Shown: positions 48,245-57,299 of the stretch, one piece after another
Numbering within the stretch: position 1 is the stretch's first letter
Layout of the letters: each line of letters begins with the position of its first letter
NCBI GenBank assembly: GCA_046351595.1
Contig: JAXLYE010000002.1
Coordinates: forward strand, 806,001 to 870,000
Reading direction: 5' to 3'
Length of the DNA stretch: 64,000 bases
DNA from: JAXLYE01 sp046351595
GTDB lineage: Bacteria > Myxococcota_A > Polyangia > Palsa-1104 > JAEUJZ01
Program-made: the position numbers and the translations under genes
The notes under the pieces: model-generated
Database searches by the model: none
What the model was told of the DNA's origin: nothing
What the model saw: only the letters and a program-made list of their open reading frames with translations

Positions 48245-50308
48245 ATGAAGCTGACCTTGTCTTCGATTTTTTCTCGGGGGCCGCGGCGGGTAGGCGGCGA
48301 GAGGGAGCGGGCGCTGCCGACGCTGGGGAGCCTCGGCGTGCCGGCGCCGCGGCGGAGGGTTCGGCCGCTGGTCGGCGGCGTGCTGGTCGCGGCTCTGGCC
48401 TGCCTGGGCCCGGGGCGGGCGGGGATGCCGCTGCTCGCGCGCTCGAGCCCGTACGGGGGCGGTGCTACGGGAGCGGTGGGCATCGCGCCCGGCGGCAGCA
48501 CCCCGAGCGCGGCGGGGACGGGCGGCGCGCCGACGGCGACGAGCTGCTGCACGCCGGCCCCGGGTGAGCCGATCGGCCTCGGCAGCGCCGACGAGACGCG
48601 GCGCATCGTCGTGGCGCTGCGCGAGGAGCTGCAGCGCTCGATGGCGCGGCTGCGGCTCAAGGGCTACGAGGCGCCGTACTTCATCAGCTACACGCTGCGC
48701 GACGCCGAGTCGGTCGAGGTCGCGGGCAAGCTGGGCGCGGTCTTCAACCGCAGCCACGACCGCCATCGCGTGCTGCACGTCGAGGTGCGGGTCGGCGGCT
48801 ACGACCTGGACAACACCAGCGCCGACGGCACGGACCAGGACGCGGACCTGTCGATCAGCCTGTCCGAGGTCAGCAAGGACGCGCCGCTCGACGACAATGC
48901 GCAGATGGACGCGCTGCGCGGGGCGCTGTGGCTCCTGACCGACCAGAAGTACAAGGCGGCGCTGGCGGCGTACGCGCGCAAGCGGGCGCGCGGCGTGCGC
49001 GACGTCGATCCCGAGGACCGCGCGCCGAGCTTCTCGCGCGAGCCGCAGCAGCGCGACGTGGCGCCGCCGCCGAGCTTCCCGTTGAGCGACGCCGACATGA
49101 CGAGCGCGGTGCAGAAGGCCGGCGAGCGCCTGAAGCAGAGCCCGGTCCTCGACGGCGAGGTCAAGATGACCGCGGACCGCCAGACGCGCTACTTCGTCTC
49201 GAGCGAGGGCGCCGAGGTCGTCGAGCACCGCGTGCTGTACAACGCGCACCTTACGGCGCAGACGCGGGCCAAGGACGGCATGCTGCTGAGCAACGAGCGC
49301 GACTTCTTCGCCCGCACGCCGTCGGATCTGCCGTCGCCGCAGCGCCTGGCCGAGGCCGCGGACGAGCTGGTCCGCGACCTCACCAACCTGTCGGCCGCGC
49401 CGGTGCTCGATCCGTACAACGGGCCCGCGATCCTCATGGAGGAGGCGGCGGGCGTGTTCTTCCACGAGACCGTCGGCCACCGGCTCGAGGGCGAGCGGCA
49501 GCTGTCGGAGCAGGAGGGGCGGACGTTCAAGGGCCAGCTCGGGCGCCGCGTGCTGCCGGAGTTCCTGACGGTGATCGACGATCCGACGCTGGCCCAGAGC
49601 CCGCTCGGGGCGGCGGCCGCGGCGGGGCAGGGCACGGCGCCGCAGAAGCCGCTGTCGCTCAACGGCTACTACCGCTTCGACGACGAGGGCGTGCCGGCGA
49701 TGCCGGTGAAGCTGATCAAGAGCGGCATCCTGCGCGACTACCTGAAGTCGCGCACGCCGGTCCCGGGCTCGCTGCGCTCGAACGGCCACGGCCGCGCCGA
49801 GGGCACCAACGACCCGATCGGGCGCATGGCGAACCTCTTGGTGCAGTCGGACAAGACGGTGCCGATGGCGACGCTCAAGGCGCAGCTGTTGGCCGAGGTG
49901 CAGCGGCAGGGCAAGCCGTACGGGCTGATCATCCGCGACATCCTGGGCGGCTCGACCAACACCGCGAACTTCGGCACGCAGAGCTTCCGCGGCCAGCCGA
50001 CCATGGTCTACCGCGTCGACGCCAAGACCGGCGCGGAGACGCTGGTGCGCGGCGTCGAGATGGTCGGCACGCCGCTGTCGAGCGTGGCCAAGATCGCGGC
50101 GACCTCGGACACGCTCGGCGTCTTCAACGGCTACTGCGGCGCGGAGTCGGGCATGGTCCCGGTGTCGACGGTGGCGCCGGCGGTGCTGTTCACCGAGATC
50201 GAGCTGCAGCGGGTGCAGCACGCCAGCGAGCGGCCGCCGATCCTGCCGGCGCCGTGGCGCGACGCCGCGCCCAAGGGTCCGGCGCCGCGCCCGAACAAGA
50301 GCAGGTGA
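48245..50308 (+). CDS. TldD/PmbA-family metallopeptidase, exported
   Basis: 687 residues. The N-terminus has a positively charged start and one hydrophobic stretch (RPLVGGVLVAALACLG), then a long TldD-like domain with the zinc motif HETVGH (407-412) and surrounding conserved parts (NLSAAPVLDPYNGPAILMEEAAGVFFHETVGHRLEGERQ, GRAEGTNDPIGRMANLLVQSD). In the TldD/TldE pair, TldD carries the active site; TldE is absent here. It may therefore work alone or with a TldE elsewhere. Start ATG at 48245, downstream of an A-run with no clear Shine-Dalgarno. Its 5' end is 53 bp from the divergent tRNA gene. Confidence 0.82.
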   Translation: MKLTLSSIFSRGPRRVGGERERALPTLGSLGVPAPRRRVRPLVGGVLVAALACLGPGRAGMPLLARSSPYGGGATGAVGIAPGGSTPSAAGTGGAPTATSCCTPAPGEPIGLGSADETRRIVVALREELQRSMARLRLKGYEAPYFISYTLRDAESVEVAGKLGAVFNRSHDRHRVLHVEVRVGGYDLDNTSADGTDQDADLSISLSEVSKDAPLDDNAQMDALRGALWLLTDQKYKAALAAYARKRARGVRDVDPEDRAPSFSREPQQRDVAPPPSFPLSDADMTSAVQKAGERLKQSPVLDGEVKMTADRQTRYFVSSEGAEVVEHRVLYNAHLTAQTRAKDGMLLSNERDFFARTPSDLPSPQRLAEAADELVRDLTNLSAAPVLDPYNGPAILMEEAAGVFFHETVGHRLEGERQLSEQEGRTFKGQLGRRVLPEFLTVIDDPTLAQSPLGAAAAAGQGTAPQKPLSLNGYYRFDDEGVPAMPVKLIKSGILRDYLKSRTPVPGSLRSNGHGRAEGTNDPIGRMANLLVQSDKTVPMATLKAQLLAEVQRQGKPYGLIIRDILGGSTNTANFGTQSFRGQPTMVYRVDAKTGAETLVRGVEMVGTPLSSVAKIAATSDTLGVFNGYCGAESGMVPVSTVAPAVLFTEIELQRVQHASERPPILPAPWRDAAPKGPAPRPNKSR

Positions 50309-50317
50309 AGCCCGGCT

Positions 50318-51298
50318 ATGAAGATCGACACCGAGTCCCTGACGCTGACCGAGATCATCCAGCTGCAGACGCTGCTGTCGCAGACGCTGCAGCGGCGCTT
50401 CGAGCAGAAGCTCGCGCTGGCCTTCACCGACGTCGCGGGCTCGACGCAGTACTTCGCTCGCTACGGGGACGAGGCGGGCCGGCGCATGGTGCAGCGCCAC
50501 ATCGACCTGCTCAATAAGATATTGCCCGGCGTGCAGGGGCGCATCGTCGACACCGCGGGCGACGGCGCCTTCACGTGCTTCCCGGCTGCGGACGCCGCGC
50601 GCTACGCGATGGTCGAGCTGCAGAAGGAGATCATGCACGAGAACCTCCTGTACAGCCGCGAGCAGCAGCTGGTGGTGCGCTGCGGGATCCACTACGGGCC
50701 GGTGCTCACCGACGGCAAGATCGTGACCGGCGACGCGGTGAACCTGTGCGCGCGGGTGGCGAGCAGCGCCAGCGGCGGCGAGATCCTGGTGACACGCGCG
50801 GCCTTCCACGAGCTGGCGCCGGTGTTCCGGCTGCGCTGCCGCGACGTGCACACGCTCGACCTCAAGGGAATCGGGCGGCCGGTCGAGGTGCTGACCGTGG
50901 ACTGGCTGGACGCCTCGGCGTTCCCGGCGAAGGTGGTGCTGCTCGAGACGCACCAGGAGTTCGCGCTGCCGGATCAGGACCTCATCAGCTTCGGGCGGCT
51001 GCGCGAGCTCAAGGGGCTGCCGGCGAACGATATCGCGCTGGAGCTGCCGGATCCGCAGCAGGCGATGAAGATCAGCCGCTGGCAGTTCGAGCTGCGGCGG
51101 CGGCCGGACGGCTTCGTGCTGCGGCCGGTCTCGGAGCAGGTGACGGAGGTGGACGGCGTGGTGGTGGCCAAGGGGCAGGAGGTGCCGCTGCGGGCCGGGA
51201 TGAAGGTGCGCGTAGCGCGGCTCTTGACGCTGGAGTTCAAGGCGCCGGTGACGACGGCGGCCTCCGGGAGCCCGGAGACGCACTACGGGCCGGGGTAG
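50318..51298 (+). CDS. Class III adenylate/guanylate cyclase with C-terminal FHA domain
   Basis: 326 residues. The cyclase domain begins near 30, with FTDVAGST (first metal Asp), TAGDGAFTCFP (second metal Asp) and TGDAVNLCARV (transition-state Asn/Arg). The C-terminal part (RLRELKGLPANDIALELPDPQQAMKISRWQFELRR to VRVARLLTLEFKAP) fits an FHA domain, which binds phosphothreonine. Kinases in the neighbourhood could therefore regulate it. Start ATG 9 bp after the TldD stop; likely cotranscribed. Convergent with the SulP gene that carries a cyclic-nucleotide-binding domain. Confidence 0.83.
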   Translation: MKIDTESLTLTEIIQLQTLLSQTLQRRFEQKLALAFTDVAGSTQYFARYGDEAGRRMVQRHIDLLNKILPGVQGRIVDTAGDGAFTCFPAADAARYAMVELQKEIMHENLLYSREQQLVVRCGIHYGPVLTDGKIVTGDAVNLCARVASSASGGEILVTRAAFHELAPVFRLRCRDVHTLDLKGIGRPVEVLTVDWLDASAFPAKVVLLETHQEFALPDQDLISFGRLRELKGLPANDIALELPDPQQAMKISRWQFELRRRPDGFVLRPVSEQVTEVDGVVVAKGQEVPLRAGMKVRVARLLTLEFKAPVTTAASGSPETHYGPG

Positions 51299-51384
51299 GA
51301 ATCGGGAATCAAGAATCGGGAATTGGAATCAGGAATCAGAATCAGGAATGTGAATGGGACAGAGTCCGGAACCGAATCTGGGAA
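51299..51384. repeat. GGGAATC/GGAATCA-type short repeats between convergent genes
   Basis: About 60 bp of repeated GAATCGGGAATC, GGAATCAGGAATCAG blocks follow the cyclase stop. No gene. Confidence 0.65.
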
Positions 51385-53736
51385 TCAGCGGTCCAGGGCG
51401 GCGATGGTCTTGTCCGAGGCGAGCAGGCGCTCTGACAGGGTGCGGATGATGAAGATGTGGAAGGCCAGTGCGACCTTGGGGGCCTCGTCTTCCATGCGGG
51501 CGAGGGCGGCGCGCGACAGGCGGTAGATCCGGGTCGGGACCTCGGCGACGATGGACGCGGTGCGCGGGGTCTTGCGATAGAGGCCGATCTCGCCCAGGCA
51601 GGTGTTCGAGGTGACCGAGCGCAGGCGCAGCGGCGGCGCGTTGGGGCGCTCCAGCAGGATGCTGAGCTGGCCGACCTCGACGACGTACACCTCGTCGGAG
51701 GGATCGCCCTGGTGCAGAAGGTACTCGCCGGGCTTGAGCTGGATCGCATCCGCGTAGGACAGAAGCTGCACCGCGATCTCGCGGCTGCCGAGCGCCGCGC
51801 TCAGCTGATCCTCGGCGGAGCGGTAGTTGACGAACGAGTTCTCGTGCTCGGAGAGGACGCGCTGCTCGCACAGCTCGAGCGCGTGATCGAGATCCGGCAG
51901 GGCCAGGCAGATCTCGTCGCCGCGCAGGCAGCGCTCGCGCTCCAGCATGCGGCGCATCTCGGGCGCGAGCGCGGTGAGCACGATGCGCAGGCCGCTCTTC
52001 TCGGCGGCCTGGCGCAGCTTGACCAGCTGCAGCGCGGCGGATGAGTCCATGCCGATGACCGCGGCGAAGTCGAGGACCAGGGAGCGCAGCGGCCGGTCGG
52101 TCTTCTTGCTGCTGTCGATGCGCTGGCGCACGTCGTGGACGAGCCGGACGACGCTGCCAAAGAACAGGTAGCCGCGCAGGCGCAGGACGTAGTGCTGGCG
52201 GCCGTGCTCGCGCAGGAGGCGGTGCTCCTCGACCGAGCGCTGCACCTTGCTGCCGTACTCGTCGAGCGTGAAGGCGTACTTCACCACGCTGATGCGGCTG
52301 TAGTTCACGGCGAAGATCAGGCACGAGACGACGACGCCGACGAGCAGGCCGATGATGAAGCCGAACGAGATGATCATCACGAGCATCCCGAGCACCAGCA
52401 GGTAGTCGATGCGCTCGAGGTTGGCGCGCGCCTTGATCACCCACTCGTTCAGGAGGCGCAGGCCGAGGTAGGCGAGGGTCGCGCCCATGACCGGCCGCGC
52501 CAGGTAGCCGGCGAGCTCGGGGCGGATCAGCTCGACGGCGAGGCACAGGCCGCCGGCGAACACGCCGCTCAGGCGCGTGGCGGCGCCGGCCTGCAGGTTC
52601 ATCATGCTGCGCGCGACCGCGTTCTGTCCGACCAGGCCGCCGAGCAGGCCCGCGAGCAGGTTGGCGACGCCGTGGCCCTTGAGCTCCTGATCGAGATCGG
52701 CGTCGCTGCGCGTCGCGACCTCGATGGCGGCGCCGGTGACCAGGACGGCGATGGCGGTGACCGCGATGAGCACGAGCAGGCCGCCGAAGAAGTGCCAGAT
52801 CACGTCCGTGGGCGGCAGGTTCTCGCGCAAGAGCGACCACCTCACCTCGCGCAGCGGCAGCCAGAGCTTGCCCGCGCCCGCGACCTCGAGCATCCAGCCG
52901 GTGCGCTGCGCGGTGACCAGGCTCACTCCCAGAGCCGCGCGCAGGACGTGTGCGAGCGCGTTGCCGGCGATGAGGAGGATGGGCAGCGCCAGGTAGTGCT
53001 TGAAGCGCTGCAGCGCGATCAGCATGACCAGCGTGAAGGCGACGCCGGTGCCGAGTCGCACGAGCACCTCGGGCTGCGCCATCTGGCCCATCGTGCGCAG
53101 CGCCACGGGCTTGCTGGTGACGACGCGGATGCCGCCGATGATCAGCATCCAGCCGGTGGACGCGAGGAAGCCGCCGATGACGGGGTAGGGGACGTAGCGG
53201 ATCCAGCGCCCCATCTTCAGCCGCCCGCAGGCGTACAGTGCGACGCCGGTCACTGCGGTGCTCACAGACAGCGCGAGCAGGACGTAGGTCGGTGCGTGGC
53301 TGGTGCCGCCCGCCGCGCCGACGCCGGCATGCGACAGCCCGGCGGCCAGGCTCGAGGCGAGCGCCGACTGGACCGCGGCCGAGCGCGAGTCTGGACCGGC
53401 GATGGCGAAGCGGAACGGGCTCAGGAGGGCGACGGCCATCACGGTGATGCTGGCGCTGGTCAGCGCCATGCCGATGCCGTAGCCGAGGCTCGACGACAGC
53501 TCGCCGGCGAAGATCATGGCCGCGAACGAGAGGCTGAAGCTCATCGTGATCAGCGCCGAGATCGATCCGCCGGCCAGATCCCGCCACAGCGTTGAGAACG
53601 TGTTCGGGAACAGGCCGGAGCTCGCGGGCGGCAGCTTCCTGAAGGAAGACCGGAGGCTATGCCAGATTCGGTGCCTGGAGCCTTGCGGGCCGCCCCTGCC
53701 CGCGCGCCCTTCCGTCGGCTTGACCAGAGCAGTCAC
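51385..53736 (-). CDS. SulP-type anion transporter with STAS and cyclic-nucleotide-binding domains
   Basis: 783 residues with the GTG start at 53736. The transmembrane part (FSTLWRDLAGGSISALITMSFSLSFAAM to GATLAYLGLRLLNEWV) fits SulP permeases for sulfate, bicarbonate or other anions. It is followed by a STAS domain (LRGYLFFGSVVRLVHDV, LVLDFAAVIGMDSSAALQLVKLRQ) and a C-terminal cyclic-nucleotide-binding domain (IQLKPGEYLLHQGDPSDEVYVVEVGQLSIL to GEIGLYRKTPRTASIVAE). cAMP or cGMP from the adjacent cyclase is a likely ligand. The start is decided by the lack of other start codons before TM1; the divergent kinase gene starts 20 bp away. Confidence 0.82.
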   Translation of the reverse strand: MTALVKPTEGRAGRGGPQGSRHRIWHSLRSSFRKLPPASSGLFPNTFSTLWRDLAGGSISALITMSFSLSFAAMIFAGELSSSLGYGIGMALTSASITVMAVALLSPFRFAIAGPDSRSAAVQSALASSLAAGLSHAGVGAAGGTSHAPTYVLLALSVSTAVTGVALYACGRLKMGRWIRYVPYPVIGGFLASTGWMLIIGGIRVVTSKPVALRTMGQMAQPEVLVRLGTGVAFTLVMLIALQRFKHYLALPILLIAGNALAHVLRAALGVSLVTAQRTGWMLEVAGAGKLWLPLREVRWSLLRENLPPTDVIWHFFGGLLVLIAVTAIAVLVTGAAIEVATRSDADLDQELKGHGVANLLAGLLGGLVGQNAVARSMMNLQAGAATRLSGVFAGGLCLAVELIRPELAGYLARPVMGATLAYLGLRLLNEWVIKARANLERIDYLLVLGMLVMIISFGFIIGLLVGVVVSCLIFAVNYSRISVVKYAFTLDEYGSKVQRSVEEHRLLREHGRQHYVLRLRGYLFFGSVVRLVHDVRQRIDSSKKTDRPLRSLVLDFAAVIGMDSSAALQLVKLRQAAEKSGLRIVLTALAPEMRRMLERERCLRGDEICLALPDLDHALELCEQRVLSEHENSFVNYRSAEDQLSAALGSREIAVQLLSYADAIQLKPGEYLLHQGDPSDEVYVVEVGQLSILLERPNAPPLRLRSVTSNTCLGEIGLYRKTPRTASIVAEVPTRIYRLSRAALARMEDEAPKVALAFHIFIIRTLSERLLASDKTIAALDR

Positions 53737-53756
53737 GGTACCCGATGATATAAGAG

Positions 53757-54500
53757 ATGAGTAGTGTAAGCGATCCGCCTGCCGCGTCTGGCGCCGCACC
53801 GTCGGTTACGGCGGATGCGCTGCCCAGCAATCAAGCCCCGTTCGGCGCCGCGCGCGACACCGGCTCGGAGACGGCGCAGACAGTGAACCCGCCCGACGTC
53901 GATCTGCGCCTCGGCGCGACGTACGGCAAGTACCGCGTCATCCGCCTGCTCGGGCAGGGCGGAATGGGCCGCGTCTACGAGGGCGAGGACACCGCGCTCA
54001 AGCGCAAGGTGGCGATCAAGTTTCTGCCCGAGGATCTGGTGAACAAGCCCGTGGTGATCGAGCGCTTCATGCGCGAGGCGCAGGTCGCGGGCCGCCTGAA
54101 CCACCCCAACATCATCGCCATCTACGACGTCGGCCGCGAGAAGAAGGACTGCTACATCGTGATGGAGCTGCTCCACCCGGGCAGCGCCGCGAGCCGTATC
54201 AAGAATACGGGGCCGTATCCGTGGGCGGTCGCCACGCGCATCATCGCCGACTGCTGCGCGGCGCTGAAGATCGCGCACGAGGCCGGGATCGTCCACCGCG
54301 ACATCAAGCCGGAGAAGGTCCTGAACGAGCGCCGCGCGCCCGGTTCCGCCCCGCCGCGGCGCGCCCTGGCTCGGCGGCGGGACCGCGGCCCGCGCGGACG
54401 GTTTGCCCGGCGGCGGCCGGGGGAAAGGGCAGCGGTTCAGCGGCCCTGCGCGCGCGTGCGCGGGCGGATTGTCGCGCACCGGGCCGCCGTGGCAGCCTGA
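53757..54500 (+). pseudogene. 5' half of a Ser/Thr kinase/ABC-binding-protein fusion gene, interrupted at HRDIKPE
   Basis: The frame begins at ATG 53757 with Ala/Ser-rich leader residues, then a kinase N-lobe: LLGQGGMGRVYEGEDTALKRKVAIKFLPEDL (glycine loop, Lys), to AALKIAHEAGIVHRDIKPE. Just after HRDIKPE the reading frame leaves kinase homology, runs through Arg/Pro-rich nonsense and stops at 54500. DFG and APE are missing, so this half cannot be an active kinase. The remainder resumes at 57291 after the insert. The 9 bp CAAGCCGGA at 54305-54313 recurs at 57291-57299; joining the frames there restores HRDIKPDNILF exactly. Confidence 0.75.
54305..54313 (+). repeat. Left copy of the 9-bp direct repeat flanking the insert
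   Basis: CAAGCCGGA at the left junction, identical to 57291-57299. It resembles a target-site duplication. Confidence 0.7.
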
Positions 54501-54527
54501 CCCCGATCCGGCAAGGAGCCCGCAGCC

Positions 54528-57254
54528 ATGTCCAACCCTCTGCACGCCCCCATTCCCATCGCTCCCGAGAGCCAGCGGCTGCTCCTTTCGATCATCGAGT
54601 ACAGCCCCGACTTCATCGCCATCGCGCGCCGCGACGAGCGCATGCTGTTCGTCAACCGGGCCGGCCAGGAGATGCTCGGGCTCGACGGAGACGAGGCGGT
54701 CGGCCGCACCTCCATCGCCGACTACGTCTCCGAAGAGGAGCGCGAGCGATTCCGCCGCGAGGTGATGCCGAGCCTGCGCAATACCGGGCAGTTCAGGGGA
54801 GAGCTGCGCCTGCGTCACTTCAAGACCGGGCAGATCGTCCTCGTCGAGATGAACTCCTTTGCCATGCCCGATCCCGAGACGGGCGAGGCGAGCTACTTCG
54901 CCTGCGTCGCCCGCGACGTGACGGAGCGGCGGCGGACCGAGGCCGAGCTGCGCCAGACCGCGTACCTCCTGCGCACGGTGACCGATGCGACGCCGGACTC
55001 GGTCTTCGTCAAGGATCGGAAGGGGCGCTACGTGATGGTCAACGAGGCGGGCGCGCACTCGGTGGGCTACACCCCCGAGGGGCTGCTCGGCAAGGATGAC
55101 ACCGCGCTGTTCGGCGCGGAGGAGGCGCGCTCGCTGCGGGAGTGGGACCAGAAGGTGATGGAGTCCGGCCAGCGCCTGACCCGCAAGGAGTCGCTGACCC
55201 TCGGCGGCGCCAGCTACTGCTTCACCTCGACCAAGGTCCCCTACCGCGACGAGCAGGGCAACGTGATCGGCCTCATCGGCGTCTCGCGCGACATCACCGA
55301 GCAGACGCGGGCCGAGGCGGCGCTGCGGATGAGCGAGGAGCGCTTCCGCGCCTTCATGGACCACAGCCCGGCGATCGCCTGGATCACCGACGGCGCCGGG
55401 CGGATGCTCTACGCCAGCGACCCGTACCACCGCCAGATCCAGCTGCCTCCCGGCGAGGTGGTCGGCCGCCACGTGAGCGAGCTGTTTCCGCCGGAGGTCG
55501 CCGCGGTGTACCTGGAGAACATCCACGAGGTGGCGCGCACCGGCCAGACCCTGAAGGTGACCGAGCCCGCGCTGCGCAGCGACGGCTCCAAGGGCGAGCT
55601 GCTGGTCTACAAGTTCCCGCTGCCGCAGCCGGGCGGCGACGTCGCGATCGGCGGCGTGTCCGTCGACGTGACCGACCTGAAGCGGGCCGAGGCCGGGCTG
55701 CGGCTGCGCGATCAGGCGCTGCGCGCGGTCGCCGGCGGCATCACCATCACGGATCCGACCCAGCCCGACAACCCCGTCGTCTTCGTCAACCAGGGCTTCG
55801 AGCGCCTCACCGGCTACACGCAGGAGGAGATCGTCGGCAGCAACTGCCGCCTGCTGCAGGGGCCGGCCACCGACCCGGCCACCGTCGCAGAGCTGCGCCG
55901 CGCCGCGCGTGAGGGCCGATCCGCGGCGGTCGAGATCCTCAACTACCGCAAGGACGGGACCGCGTTCTGGAACGCGCTCTCCATCTCCCCGATCCGTGAC
56001 GAGGCGGGCCAGATCACCCACTGGGTCGGCGTGCAGACCGACGTGACCGAGCGGCGGCAGCTCGAGGAGCAGTTCCGCCAGGCGCAGAAGATGGAGGCGC
56101 TCGGCCGGCTCGCGGGCGGCGTCGCGCACGACTTCAACAACCTGCTGACCATCGTCGCCGGCTACGGGCTCCTGCTGCTCGAGCAGCTGCCGCCGCAGGA
56201 TCCGGCGCGCGCCATGGTGCGCGAGATGATCGACGCCGGCGAGCGCGCGAGCGGGCTGACGCGGCAGCTCCTGGCGTTCAGCCGCAAGGCGATGGTCGAG
56301 CTGCGCGTGCTGAGCCTGAAGGAGGTGGTCGCGGACACCGAGCGGCTCTTGCGGCGCGTGATCGGCGAGGACATCGAGCTGGTCGTGCACGCGGAACCGG
56401 ACGTCGGCCGGGTGCGCGGCGATGCGGGTCAGTTCACGCAGGTCCTGCTCAACCTGGCGGTGAACGCCCGCGACGCCATGCCGCGCGGCGGCCGGCTGAC
56501 GATCGAGATCCGCAACGTCGATCTCGGCGAGGAGTACCTGCGCACGCACCCCGAGGCCCGGCCGGGCCGGCACGTGCTGCTCTCGGTCTCGGACACCGGC
56601 CACGGGATCCCGCCCGAGGTGCTGCCGCGGATCTGGGAGCCGTTCTTCTCGACCAAGGACCCGAGCAAGGGGACGGGCCTGGGGCTCTCGGTCGTCCACG
56701 GCATCATCCAGCAGGCCGGCGGCCACACCACGGTCACCAGCGAGGTCGGTCGCGGCACCACGTTCAAGGTGCTGCTGCCCATCGTCGAGGCGCGCGCCGT
56801 GAGCAGCGGCCCCGAGCGCAGCCGCCTGATGCCGCAGGGCACGGAGACCGTGCTCCTGGCCGAGGACGAGGACGGCGTGCGGACGCTGGCGCGCCACGTC
56901 CTCTGCAACTGCGGCTACACCGTGCTCGAGGCGCGCGACGGCGAGGATGCGCTGCGGCTGGCGTGCCTGCACATCGGGCGCATCGACCTGGTGGTGACGG
57001 ACGTGGTGATGCCGCGCCTCGGCGGTCGCGAGCTGGCCGAGCGGATGCACGAGCGCGACCCGAGCGTCCGCATCCTCTACCTGAGCGGGTACACCGACGA
57101 CGCGGTGGTGCGCCACGGCATCCTCGAGGGCGAGGTCGCATTCCTCGGCAAGCCCTTCTCGCCGAGCGATCTGGCGCACAAGGTGCGTGAGGTCCTGGAC
57201 CGCCGCCCGCGCGGCGCGCCGCTGCCGCCAAACGATCCGCGCCGGCCGCGCTGA
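54528..57254 (+). CDS. Hybrid histidine kinase with PAS domains including a LOV-type domain, and a C-terminal receiver
   Basis: 908 residues. Four PAS-like domains are seen. PAS1 covers about 15-140. PAS2 is near 150-265 (TDATPDSVFVKDRKGRYVMVNEAG). PAS3 is near 275-390. PAS4 is near 400-510, with FVNQGFERLTGYTQEEIVGSNCRLLQG, the LOV signature with the photoadduct Cys440, then NYRKDGTAFWNALSISP. Then come HisKA (KMEALGRLAGGVAHDFNNLLT, phosphoacceptor His), HATPase with GLGLSVVHG, and a receiver domain (VLLAEDEDGVRTLARH, LVVTDVVMPRLGGRE, LYLSGYTDDA). RBS AAGGAG at 54513-54518 precedes ATG 54528. It lies entirely inside the insert and is intact. Blue-light sensing is inferred from the signature. 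Confidence 0.88.
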   Translation: MSNPLHAPIPIAPESQRLLLSIIEYSPDFIAIARRDERMLFVNRAGQEMLGLDGDEAVGRTSIADYVSEEERERFRREVMPSLRNTGQFRGELRLRHFKTGQIVLVEMNSFAMPDPETGEASYFACVARDVTERRRTEAELRQTAYLLRTVTDATPDSVFVKDRKGRYVMVNEAGAHSVGYTPEGLLGKDDTALFGAEEARSLREWDQKVMESGQRLTRKESLTLGGASYCFTSTKVPYRDEQGNVIGLIGVSRDITEQTRAEAALRMSEERFRAFMDHSPAIAWITDGAGRMLYASDPYHRQIQLPPGEVVGRHVSELFPPEVAAVYLENIHEVARTGQTLKVTEPALRSDGSKGELLVYKFPLPQPGGDVAIGGVSVDVTDLKRAEAGLRLRDQALRAVAGGITITDPTQPDNPVVFVNQGFERLTGYTQEEIVGSNCRLLQGPATDPATVAELRRAAREGRSAAVEILNYRKDGTAFWNALSISPIRDEAGQITHWVGVQTDVTERRQLEEQFRQAQKMEALGRLAGGVAHDFNNLLTIVAGYGLLLLEQLPPQDPARAMVREMIDAGERASGLTRQLLAFSRKAMVELRVLSLKEVVADTERLLRRVIGEDIELVVHAEPDVGRVRGDAGQFTQVLLNLAVNARDAMPRGGRLTIEIRNVDLGEEYLRTHPEARPGRHVLLSVSDTGHGIPPEVLPRIWEPFFSTKDPSKGTGLGLSVVHGIIQQAGGHTTVTSEVGRGTTFKVLLPIVEARAVSSGPERSRLMPQGTETVLLAEDEDGVRTLARHVLCNCGYTVLEARDGEDALRLACLHIGRIDLVVTDVVMPRLGGRELAERMHERDPSVRILYLSGYTDDAVVRHGILEGEVAFLGKPFSPSDLAHKVREVLDRRPRGAPLPPNDPRRPR

Positions 57255-57290
57255 GCCGCTGCCGCGACGGGAGGCGCGGTCGCGCGACCG

Positions 57291-57299
57291 CAAGCCGGA
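57291..57299 (+). repeat. Right copy of the 9-bp direct repeat flanking the insert
   Basis: CAAGCCGGA at the right junction, codon phase c|AAG|CCG|GA as at 54305. The following bases CAACATCCTG resume the kinase as KPDNIL. Confidence 0.7.

Larger units (their letters stand above)
54314..57299 (+). mobile_element. 2986-bp insert in the kinase gene, carrying one hybrid histidine kinase
   Basis: Defined by the direct repeat CAAGCCGGA at both junctions. Removing 54314-57299 restores the uninterrupted HRDIKPDNILF kinase reading frame (2986 is 1 mod 3, matching the frame change). The right junction overlaps a 16-bp palindrome GCGGTCGCGCGACCGC (57278-57292). I find no transposase, no group II intron features and no convincing terminal inverted repeats. 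Type 'mobile' is inferred from the repeat only. Confidence 0.55.

Noticed and set aside
54314..57299. Insert as an intein, group II intron or in-frame domain
   Set aside because: It changes frame, has no reverse transcriptase or splicing-domain motifs, and contains a full gene with its own ribosome site.
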